This document shows, in pieces, positions 29,775-35,777 of a stretch of DNA of 35,777 nucleotides; the first letter of the stretch is position 1, and the number at the start of each line of letters is the position of its first letter. The position numbers and the translations under genes are program-made. The notes below the pieces were generated by a model. The model did no database searches and was not told where the DNA came from. It saw only the letters and a program-made list of their open reading frames with translations. Origin of the DNA: Ruminococcaceae bacterium UBA6416 (lineage in GTDB: Bacteria; Bacillota; Clostridia; Oscillospirales; Acutalibacteraceae); assembly GCA_002438505.1 (NCBI GenBank), contig DJPI01000020.1, positions 1 through 35,777 on the forward strand. Reading direction: 5' to 3'.

Positions 29775-30395
29775 TTATTGCGGTTTTGCATCGGAAAAGG
29801 ACGCAAAATAATTGCAAAGGTCATCAATTTTTCTCTTTGCAAACTCAAGGAACATTCTTTTTGGACAGGCGTTTTCCGAGGTTGACCACCACCGTGCAAG
29901 ACTGACTATCGCACCTGAGTAATAATATGCCATAAGCTGAAGATTGTACCCAAGCTTCTCGCTGAAGCTTGCCTTGGACTGAATCTGTTCAATAATAAAT
30001 TCAGCAATAGCATCTGAAAGAGCATTAGTGAATGATGATGAGTAATGTTCGGAACTGACGCAGGATACAAATTCTTTGTTATCTTCAATGAACGAAATCA
30101 CCTTTGCAACCATCTTCATGCAAGTTTCGTTCATTTGCTCAGCGGAAAACTCTTTGTCCGGTTTTTCAAAATCGAGTTCCGCAAGCTTCATTTTGAAGCA
30201 GCAGTTGAGAAAGTCGTGCTTGTCAACAAAATGCTTGTAAAATGTCGCTCTGTGAACATTGGCTTCGGTGCATATTTCAAGCACTGTCAAGTCATCAAAA
30301 TTCTTGTGTGCAAGAAGTCTAATCAGTGCTTCGGTCAGTTGGTTGTAGGTTCTTCTGACGCGTATATCCGTTCTTTGGTTTTTTGTTTCCGTCAT
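29775..30395 (-). CDS. TetR/AcrR-family transcriptional regulator
   Basis: The 206-aa regulator has the TetR helix-turn-helix: RVRRTYNQLTEALIRLLAHK, then FDDLTVLEICTEANVHRATF and YKHFVDKHDFL. The C-terminal ligand region is helical and poorly conserved, with a WW pair (SLARWWSTSENACP) common in the YsiA/DhaS-like group that have a TetR_C extension. It overlaps the preceding membrane-protein gene by ATGA and is last in a four-gene operon, an unusual place for a local repressor. Its target and ligand are unknown. Confidence 0.9.
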   Translation of the reverse strand: MTETKNQRTDIRVRRTYNQLTEALIRLLAHKNFDDLTVLEICTEANVHRATFYKHFVDKHDFLNCCFKMKLAELDFEKPDKEFSAEQMNETCMKMVAKVISFIEDNKEFVSCVSSEHYSSSFTNALSDAIAEFIIEQIQSKASFSEKLGYNLQLMAYYYSGAIVSLARWWSTSENACPKRMFLEFAKRKIDDLCNYFASFSDAKPQ

Positions 30396-31258
30396 TGCTT
30401 TTCACCGTCCTCGTTAAGATTAGATTTAATATCGTCTCTGAGCTTTTGAATTCGCTCAAGCTGTTTCCGGATGCTCTTTTCTATTGAAAAGTTATTTCTG
30501 AAAAATCTGCTAGAGTATTTATTTTTATCTTTTTTGTCTCTGGTACCTTTTGAGAGCCTTAGCTCAAATTCATGAATAACATCCTGAAGCTGTTCAAAGA
30601 CCTCGTCTTTCGTATCACTAAGCTTGTCTGCCGTGTTTTCAAGGGACTGCTGAAAGGAATTCTTTTTTGAGCCGAAAGTTGTTTTAACACTGTTAAATGT
30701 GTTTCCGATTGAGTTAAGAATGCTGCTGAGTTTAACTTGTAGCTTTCTGATATCGAGAGCTTTGCGGACAGAATTTGCAACGTCAATGAAGAAAACAACA
30801 AATATTCCAATGAGTATGAGACGCACGGTTTTAACATCAAGATTCATCATAACAGCGTCAACATGGGGATGGATGAGCTTGACGAACGATATTGCAACAA
30901 TGCCCCAGTAAAGAGTGTGTTTGAGACAGATTCTTCCTTTAATGTTCAAAAATTCATAGGTATAATCCCACCATCGTGCGTGGAAAAGAACTTCCATGAG
31001 GACGCTTGTGATATATTCAACAATATCACAAAGAACCATTCCGAGCAGAAAAACAAGAAGAGGCCTGTCTTTAAAGGGGTTATATAAAAATACCGTCATA
31101 ACAAGCGCGCCCGTTCCATAAATCGGGCACATCGGGCCGGTGAGAAAGCCGCTGTTTATAATTCTTTTTTCACCGATTGAACGGTATAGACTTTCAACAA
31201 ACCAACCGGCAGCACTGTAAAAGAAAAACGACAGAATATACAAAGGAATTTTATTCAT
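30392..31258 (-). CDS. Multi-pass membrane protein of the putative ABC transporter permease (DUF1113/CmpB) family
   Basis: The 288-aa protein has about five hydrophobic segments in its first 165 residues. It begins MNKIPLYILSFFFYSAAGWF and includes the family features GWFVESLYRSI, NSGFLTGPMCPIYGTGAL and ARWWDYT with NIKGRICLKHTLYWG. The last 120 residues are charged and likely coiled-coil. The family is annotated as a putative ABC permease, but no ATPase is adjacent, so transport is unproven. ATG 31258 follows AAAGGA; a TTG five codons earlier is possible. It overlaps both neighbours by 8 and 4 bp. Confidence 0.85.
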   Translation of the reverse strand: MNKIPLYILSFFFYSAAGWFVESLYRSIGEKRIINSGFLTGPMCPIYGTGALVMTVFLYNPFKDRPLLVFLLGMVLCDIVEYITSVLMEVLFHARWWDYTYEFLNIKGRICLKHTLYWGIVAISFVKLIHPHVDAVMMNLDVKTVRLILIGIFVVFFIDVANSVRKALDIRKLQVKLSSILNSIGNTFNSVKTTFGSKKNSFQQSLENTADKLSDTKDEVFEQLQDVIHEFELRLSKGTRDKKDKNKYSSRFFRNNFSIEKSIRKQLERIQKLRDDIKSNLNEDGEKQ

Positions 31259-31796
31259 GGCTAATCCTTTCAATGTCTTTTAAAAATCGTTGCTTATATT
31301 TTTTGCTCAGCGAATACATAAGTTCACGCGTTGCGCAGTATTTATCTGCGAGGCTAACAATAAGACCCTCAGCATATTTCGGCGGAACAACCGTGAGCGG
31401 CCACATATGCCTTTTGATGCAGTTGAGTGTGATTGCATCGCTGCTTGAGTCAAGCTCCTTAGCGTTGAGCAACGCATAGTGCGGATGCTTATATCCGTGA
31501 AGTTTATGCCATCTTCCCGTTTTTCCATCGCGCCAATCATAGTAAAAAAGGTCGTGCATCGTTGCACCTCTTGCGGCGGAACGGTAGTTGAGACCAAGGC
31601 GTTTGCAGATAACATAAGTGAGAAATGCAACGCCGGTTATATGCTGGAGACGGTTGATGTCAAGATGCTGCTCGTATTTTGAAAGTGACTGAACTTCATC
31701 GGAAAAATATATATCGCCTACTACATCAAAAAAACCCTCGCTGTTGTTTTTTGTAAGTTTATATGTTTTGCAATAGTAATTATAAAGCTTTCCCAA
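31251..31796 (-). CDS. HD-domain phosphohydrolase-like protein
   Basis: The 181-aa protein carries an HD-type metal site: INRLQHITGVAFLTYVICKR gives the first His, ATMHDLFYYDW the HD pair, and HKLHGYKHPHYAL with IKRHMWPL further histidines. Such proteins hydrolyse phosphomonoesters or nucleotides. The start is a TTG at 31796 that directly abuts the stop of the HAD gene, with AGGTG upstream; no ATG is available before the domain. It overlaps the next gene by 8 bp. Confidence 0.85.
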   Translation of the reverse strand: MGKLYNYYCKTYKLTKNNSEGFFDVVGDIYFSDEVQSLSKYEQHLDINRLQHITGVAFLTYVICKRLGLNYRSAARGATMHDLFYYDWRDGKTGRWHKLHGYKHPHYALLNAKELDSSSDAITLNCIKRHMWPLTVVPPKYAEGLIVSLADKYCATRELMYSLSKKYKQRFLKDIERISHE

Positions 31797-32636
31797 TTAT
31801 AGCACCTGCCCATCCTCATAAAACTTTCTTTCGATAAATTTTGCAACCGAATTGTCTTTGTTGCTTCCGATTATTCCCGTTGCAATTCTTTTTAGCTCAC
31901 TGCAAGCATTTTCAACAGCATAGCACTCATCAGCAACCTCAAAAAGTGGAATGTCATTAATATTATCGCCAAATGCAATGAGCCTGTCCGCCTTGAGCAT
32001 TCTTTTGAGTTCAGCAGCACCTCGGCCTTTGTTTACACCGGCACGCATCGCTTCAAGAAAGTAGCTGTCAGTATAGTTATCGCCATAAAAATTGCAAGTA
32101 ATATCTTTAAACTTTTGCATCTCGTTATATAGACTTTCAAGCGCTTCTTTTTTGTCAAGGGTAACAACATAAACAAAATTGCCACTGCCGAAAAAGTCAA
32201 AAGCAGAAACCTGTTCAAATGTCTTATTGAAGAATGCTTCTCGCTCAGTAACATATGAGCGTATGTTATCATTGTCAAGTGCTTTATATTTCACAGTCAG
32301 TCTATTGTCCCGTTCAAAATAAAGCAGGGGGTTCTTCCTGAATTTTGAAAAAAGAGAATCAATTTCAGCTCCCGTTTCAGGCGGAATGGCGTGAATTGAG
32401 AGGGTCTTTTTTTCGGTCGGGTCATAGATACAAACACCGTTCATCAGAACAAGCGGAACGCGCAGGTTAACTTTTTTGAAAAGGGGAATAACCGTTGCAT
32501 ACGTTCTGGCGGTTGCGATTGAAAACAGCAGACCCTTTTCCGTGAGGTTGTTTATGATAGCCGCAGATTCGGCAGAAACCTTGGCGTCCGGATCCAAAAA
32601 GGTCCCGTCAAGGTCGGTTATAAATAAAGTTCGCAT
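31797..32636 (-). CDS. Cof-type HAD-family sugar or nucleotide phosphatase
   Basis: The 279-aa hydrolase has the HAD nucleophile motif FITDLDGTFLDP (residues 5-16), motif II in FSIATARTYA, a C2-type cap, and motif IV FGDNINDIPLFEVA. This is the Cof/YidA group, active on sugar phosphates, FMN or other small phosphates; the substrate cannot be told. ATG 32636 is chosen (MRTLFITDLDG, after AAAGGA); the frame opens 55 codons earlier, but that part covers the promoter. It heads the four-gene operon. Confidence 0.92.
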   Translation of the reverse strand: MRTLFITDLDGTFLDPDAKVSAESAAIINNLTEKGLLFSIATARTYATVIPLFKKVNLRVPLVLMNGVCIYDPTEKKTLSIHAIPPETGAEIDSLFSKFRKNPLLYFERDNRLTVKYKALDNDNIRSYVTEREAFFNKTFEQVSAFDFFGSGNFVYVVTLDKKEALESLYNEMQKFKDITCNFYGDNYTDSYFLEAMRAGVNKGRGAAELKRMLKADRLIAFGDNINDIPLFEVADECYAVENACSELKRIATGIIGSNKDNSVAKFIERKFYEDGQVL

Positions 32637-32670
32637 TTTTAAGACGTTCCTTTGCTTTTTGTCTCCAAAT

Positions 32671-32699
32671 ATTATATCATGCGATGCGCAAAAAGACAA
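32671..32699 (-). promoter_or_regulatory. Promoter of the HAD-HD-membrane-TetR operon
   Basis: On the minus strand: TTGTCT (32694-32699), 17-nt spacer, TATAAT (32671-32676), extended TG directly upstream. The start would be near 32664. Confidence 0.75.
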
Positions 32700-32781
32700 C
32701 TGTCTATGAAATTTTTTTATCCAAAAATATGCATTAAATCCGGCAAAAAATATGTATAAACTATAAAATATGAAAAACCTA

Positions 32782-32809
32782 TTGAAATATCGGAAAAACA
32801 TAGTATAAT
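32782..32809 (+). promoter_or_regulatory. Promoter of the Nudix fusion gene
   Basis: TTGAAA (32782-32787), 16-nt spacer, TATAAT (32804-32809). The leader (about 32817-32909) can fold: TGCAG-CGG near 32828 pairs with CCG-CTGCA near 32880. Confidence 0.65.
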
Positions 32810-32909
32810 ATATAGCATATTATCCTGTGCAGTCGGCGTCCGTGGTGCGGCGTTTTGCCTCATTTTCGGGCGTTGGTTTCCGGCTGCATTTTGTTAAAGG
32901 GGACAAATA

Positions 32910-33647
32910 ATGTTAGGTAAATTCGTCAGAGTACGTGTAACTTCCCCGATGCACTCTTATAATAAGCGGTTCGGCTTTAGGTATAAGCTGAACTATGGTA
33001 TTGTTGAGGGCGGAAAAACTCAGAAGAATTCCGTCATCAGCGCTTACATTATGGGCATTAATCATCCGGTTAGGAATTTTGACGGAAGGGTTATTGCCAT
33101 AGTCCGCCGCAATGGCGGAAAGGGTGTTGTCCTTGTTGTTGCACCTAAAAGCACACGCTATATTATTAACGATGTTCGCCGCGCGATTGATTTTGCGGAG
33201 GGGAGGAACGGCTTCACGCTTGAGTGTCTTTATGAAAGCTCCTGCGGCGCTGTTGTTTTCCGTAATGATAATAGCGGCAAAAAATTTCTGCTCATCCGCA
33301 ACAAGCGCAGTGCGCACTGGGGCTTCCCGAAGGGTCACATTGAACCCGGAGAAAACCACGAGCAGACCGCCATCCGCGAGGTTCTTGAAGAAACCGGAAT
33401 CAACATTAAAATTCTGCCGGGCTTTAAAAAGTGCTCCGAATATACAATTCAGGGCAGAATTGAAAAATCCGTTTCAATTTTTCTTGCTGAAACAGACGAT
33501 GTTGAATATACAATTCAGGCTGAAGAAATTGAAGAATGCGGTTGGTTTTCTTATTCTGATGCAATAAAAACACTTAATTATGACAATGACAAGCGTATTC
33601 TTGAACAAGCCAGACAATATCTTCTTGCTGACTGTATCGGGGGCTGA
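32910..33647 (+). CDS. Fusion of an inorganic-pyrophosphatase-like domain with a Nudix hydrolase
   Basis: The 245-aa protein has two parts. Residues 1-105 resemble the small pyrophosphatase-related proteins of Clostridia: YKLNYGIVEGG, SAYIMGINHPVRNFDGRVIA, VVAP and a final FAEGRNG. The acidic residue usual in the DAY motif is Ser here, suggesting loss of catalysis. Residues 110-240 are a Nudix domain with a complete box (GX5EX7REUXEEXGU: GHIEPGENHEQTAIREVLEE then TGI). Nudix enzymes cleave nucleoside diphosphates or dinucleoside polyphosphates. AAGGGGA precedes the ATG. The next gene begins 2 nt after its stop. Confidence 0.8.
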   Translation: MLGKFVRVRVTSPMHSYNKRFGFRYKLNYGIVEGGKTQKNSVISAYIMGINHPVRNFDGRVIAIVRRNGGKGVVLVVAPKSTRYIINDVRRAIDFAEGRNGFTLECLYESSCGAVVFRNDNSGKKFLLIRNKRSAHWGFPKGHIEPGENHEQTAIREVLEETGINIKILPGFKKCSEYTIQGRIEKSVSIFLAETDDVEYTIQAEEIEECGWFSYSDAIKTLNYDNDKRILEQARQYLLADCIGG

Positions 33648-33649
33648 AC

Positions 33650-34153
33650 ATGGCTGAATCAATAGCTCGTTTTTTTGTTGATAACCTTGACGGAAAGGTT
33701 TCTTCCGAAATTATAGCTTTTATTATTTCAATGCTGCCGATTCTTGAGCTGCGCGGTGGGCTCATTGCCGCAAAACTCATGGGTATTGAGTTTTTCCGTG
33801 CGTTTATAATTTGCTTCATTGGCAACCTTCTTCCCATTCCGTTCATTCTTTTGTTTATCAGAAAGATTTTTGGCTGGCTCAAAAGGTTTAAAAGAACAGA
33901 GAGAATTATTGAAAAACTTGAGGCGCGTTCAATCCGGAAAGCCGATAAGGTTAAAAAGTACCGCCTTTTTGGGTTGTTTCTCTTTGTTGCAATACCGCTT
34001 CCCGGAACAGGCGCATGGACGGGCGCTTTGGTTGCTGACCTTTTTGACATCAGAATCCGCCATTCATTCCCGACCATTGCTCTTGGCGTTCTCGCCGCCG
34101 GAATAATTATGTCAATTCTTACATATGCAATCCCGGGAGTATTTGGTTTTTAA
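33650..34153 (+). CDS. Small multidrug export protein family (COG2426) membrane protein
   Basis: The 167-aa membrane protein starts near SEIIAFIISMLPILELRGGL, has the conserved ELRGG motif, a charged cytoplasmic loop (RKIFGWLKRFKRTERIIEKL) and the signature VAIPLPGTGAWTGALVA, then a final hydrophobic helix. This is the COG2426 (small multidrug export, DedA-like) pattern; despite the name, export is not well proven. It starts 2 nt after the Nudix stop, so the two are translationally linked, and it ends before a terminator at 34203. Confidence 0.9.
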   Translation: MAESIARFFVDNLDGKVSSEIIAFIISMLPILELRGGLIAAKLMGIEFFRAFIICFIGNLLPIPFILLFIRKIFGWLKRFKRTERIIEKLEARSIRKADKVKKYRLFGLFLFVAIPLPGTGAWTGALVADLFDIRIRHSFPTIALGVLAAGIIMSILTYAIPGVFGF

Positions 34154-34727
34154 TTAAAATATTACATTGCAACAGCGCACCAAACACAGGCTCAAAATAA
34201 TTAACCCGAGGAACCGAAATAAGGTTGCCCGGGTTTTCGCATATTACAGCGTGATGGTGCGTTCAATTTATTTTCAAACGATAACGTGAGAGAGCTGAGA
34301 AAATTCGCCATATATAACATAATTTATATGCTCATTATCTTTCAGTTAAACCCCTCCGAAAATTGTCACATACCGTATAAATTCCTCCGAATTTAGAAAT
34401 TACAAGAGTTTTGACAAAACTTATTATATTTTGAAGCAAGACACCGGAAACTGTTTAGATTTAGGGACTGTTATGACATGATAGGATTATTTGAACTGTT
34501 ATCCTGTTGCTGCAAAAAAATATTAACAAATACAGAATAATGATTTTTTGAATCTTTTTCTAACATATTCTCTGATTATCTCAAGTGTTCTTATTTTGTA
34601 TGTGTTAATTCTTGAGCAGATTATGTATTACCAAAGTAAGGAAGGCTTTGATCGTGGAAAAATGCTGCCGTTTTGCGGTAAGATCTTTAAATTATTAATC
34701 ACTGAAATGTTAGATATGAACACAACA
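34154..34727. other. AT-rich non-coding region with a terminator and no credible gene
   Basis: Apart from the terminator at 34203-34237, I see no gene with a ribosome binding site. A possible TTG-started frame of 73 codons at 34548 has a hydrophobic start but no ribosome binding site and runs into the terminator hairpin at 34728. A short inverted repeat AGGAT...ATCCT lies near 34481-34505. Confidence 0.4.
34203..34237 (+). terminator. Terminator after the small multidrug export gene
   Basis: AACCCG (34203-34208) pairs with CGGGTT (34230-34235), with an inner AACC/GGTT pairing, followed by four T. Confidence 0.6.
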
Positions 34728-34776
34728 AATCACTGCACTTTGTCCGCTGTAACAGACAAAGTGCAGTGATTCAATT
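34728..34776 (-). terminator. Perfect 17-bp hairpin at the end of the spore-protein gene
   Basis: Arms 34728-34744 and 34755-34771 are perfect complements with a 10-nt loop. A T-rich tract lies on the plus-strand side (five T near 34775), while on the minus strand only a weak TTTGTTG follows. It lies 14 bp past the spore protein stop and probably ends that transcript. Confidence 0.6.
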
Positions 34777-34784
34777 TTTGGGTG

Positions 34785-34985
34785 TTATTTCATGTTTCTC
34801 TCGTAAGCTTCGATCATCTTTTTAACCATCTGACCGCCGACAGAACCGGCTTCACGAGAAGTGAGGTCGCCGTTGTAACCCTGCTTAAGGTTAACGCCTA
34901 CTTCCGATGCAGCTTCCATCTTGAATCTGTCGAGAGCGTCACGTGCTTCAGGAACCATGCCCTTTGAGCTACCGCTTTTTGCCAT
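34785..34985 (-). CDS. Alpha/beta-type small acid-soluble spore protein
   Basis: The 66-aa protein coats spore DNA and shields it from UV and heat damage; it is degraded at germination by the protease GPR. The family pattern is clear: MVPEARDALDRFKMEAASEV contains the GPR site (E-A-A-S-E), and LTSREAGSVGGQMVKKMIEA is the second DNA-binding signature. ATG 34985 is preferred because AAGGAG lies 9 nt upstream; the frame opens at 35009. A SigG promoter is expected before it, but I could not identify one with confidence. Confidence 0.95.
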   Translation of the reverse strand: MAKSGSSKGMVPEARDALDRFKMEAASEVGVNLKQGYNGDLTSREAGSVGGQMVKKMIEAYERNMK

Positions 34986-35100
34986 TGCTGAACACTCCTT
35001 ACTTATCAAATTTCTTGCGTTTGCTTTATTATTTTGCGAAGTGTCAAATGAAATATGATTGGTAATTAATGTTGAAATTTAATAATTATTTTTGTTTATG

Positions 35101-35129
35101 TTGCAATTTAAAATTATTTGTGATAATAT
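35101..35129 (+). promoter_or_regulatory. Promoter of the leucine-rich surface protein gene
   Basis: TTGCAA (35101-35106), 17-nt spacer, TAATAT (35124-35129), extended TG at 35121-35122. Confidence 0.6.
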
Positions 35130-35177
35130 ATCAATTACAGTTGATGCATTATCATTTAAAAAAAGGAGCTAAAGAAA

Positions 35178-35777
35178 ATGAAAGTAAAAACCGGACTCAA
35201 AAAGACATTGGCACTTTTGCTGACCGTGGTGCTTTTACTCACCACCGCACCGCTTACGGGCTTTGTTGGTCTTGACCTTTCCGGCGTTGCAAATTGGTTT
35301 TCAACCACGGCACAGGCGGCGGACGAATTTACAGAGGGTAATTTGACTTACACCGTTGAAAACGGCAAAGCAACAATTACCGATTGCGACACATCAATCG
35401 GTGGAGATTTTGTTATCCCGTCAACCCTTGGTGGTTATCCGGTGACTAGTATTGGAGCTTCTGCGTTTGAGGCTTGTTACGACTTGACAAGCATAACAAT
35501 TCCGGACAGCGTAACAAGCATTGGGTTTGCTGCATTCAGAGGCTGCACCGGCTTGACGAGTATAACAATTCCGGATAGCGTAATAAGTGTCGGCGGTTCT
35601 GCTTTTTACGGTACAGCTTGGTACAACTCTCAACCGGACGGTGATGTCTATGCCGGAAAAGTCTATTATGAGTATAAAGGAAAAATGTCGGGAAACACAA
35701 GCATAGAAATTAAAGCAGGAACAAAAGGTATTGCAGATTATGCATTCTCCGGTTGCACCGGCTTGACAAGCGTAACA
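35178..35777 (+). CDS. Secreted BspA-like leucine-rich repeat protein (partial, runs off the window)
   Basis: The first 200 residues are in the window without a stop. They begin with a signal peptide (MKVKTGLKKTLALLLTVVLL, a long hydrophobic core, probable cleavage after TTAQA near residue 53). From about residue 60 come LRR_5-type repeats of about 23 residues: IPSTLGGYPVTSIGASAFEA, then LTSITIPDSVTSIGFAAFRG and LTSITIPDSVISVGGSAFYG. An island with AWYNSQPDGDVYAGKVYYEY follows, a known insert of this family, and the repeats resume. AAAAGGAG precedes the ATG. Such proteins are displayed by gut bacteria and bind host or other bacteria. The C-terminal anchor cannot be seen here. Confidence 0.92.
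   Translation, partial: MKVKTGLKKTLALLLTVVLLLTTAPLTGFVGLDLSGVANWFSTTAQAADEFTEGNLTYTVENGKATITDCDTSIGGDFVIPSTLGGYPVTSIGASAFEACYDLTSITIPDSVTSIGFAAFRGCTGLTSITIPDSVISVGGSAFYGTAWYNSQPDGDVYAGKVYYEYKGKMSGNTSIEIKAGTKGIADYAFSGCTGLTSVT

Noticed and set aside
32637..32801. 55-residue N-terminal extension of the HAD phosphatase
   Set aside because: The promoter lies inside it, and the HAD motif sits correctly five residues after ATG 32636.
34548..34769. Small membrane protein with a TTG start
   Set aside because: It has no ribosome binding site, its C-terminal codons are the 17-bp hairpin, and it resembles no family.

Overview
The window looks like the chromosome of a spore-forming, Gram-positive gut Clostridia member (Oscillospiraceae/Ruminococcaceae-like). 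This rests on gene content: a SpoIIID regulator, an alpha/beta-type small acid-soluble spore protein, a clostridial pyrophosphatase-like domain, BspA-type leucine-rich surface proteins with a long signal sequence, strong AGGAGG ribosome binding sites and many extended -10 promoters. No ribosomal RNA or other decisive taxonomic marker is present, so the family-level placement is inference.

Layout. 1-3140: rpsB and tsf, each followed by a hairpin with a U-run, then a ketopantoate reductase-family gene. 3441-9186 (minus): murC with its own promoter, and a separate operon of a YgjP-like metallopeptidase plus a heterodimeric ABC exporter. A 22-bp palindrome lies on the -10 box of that operon. 9355-11024: an FAD oxidoreductase with a YbjQ-like protein. 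11167-16380: a LysR regulator followed by metQ-metN-metI, a carboxymuconolactone decarboxylase-like protein and an SDR dehydrogenase. The same ATAG-N7-CTAT box precedes lysR and metQ, and an 11-codon upstream ORF ending in Arg-Met-Cys-Ser precedes metQ. 16440-20871: a DUF1643 protein, spoIIID, an ArsR metalloregulator, rimI-tsaD and a fibronectin type III surface protein. 21029-27119: tRNA-Lys, nagA, apgM translationally coupled to a two-component system, and rlmD.

27120-29774 is an accessory region just downstream of rlmD. It holds a decayed AIPR-type phage-resistance gene, a small ribbon-helix-helix gene opposed by a strong promoter on the other strand, and a C-terminal remnant of a surface protein. 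It ends with three tandem copies (period 256-258 bp) of a unit containing a promoter, a hairpin with a UUCCC loop and an intrinsic terminator. These read as a triplicated small-RNA locus, the most novel-looking element in the window.

29775-34985: a minus-strand operon (HAD phosphatase, HD protein, membrane protein, TetR regulator), a divergent pyrophosphatase-like/Nudix fusion with a small multidrug export protein, and a spore protein gene. 35178 onward: the start of a secreted leucine-rich repeat protein that runs off the window.

Functional picture: mostly housekeeping (translation, cell wall, t6A tRNA modification, methionine uptake, amino-sugar use, glycolysis) with sporulation genes, plus one decayed mobile or defence patch that has retained apparently intact regulatory RNA units. 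All assignments come from reading motifs and conserved sequence; no database search was run.
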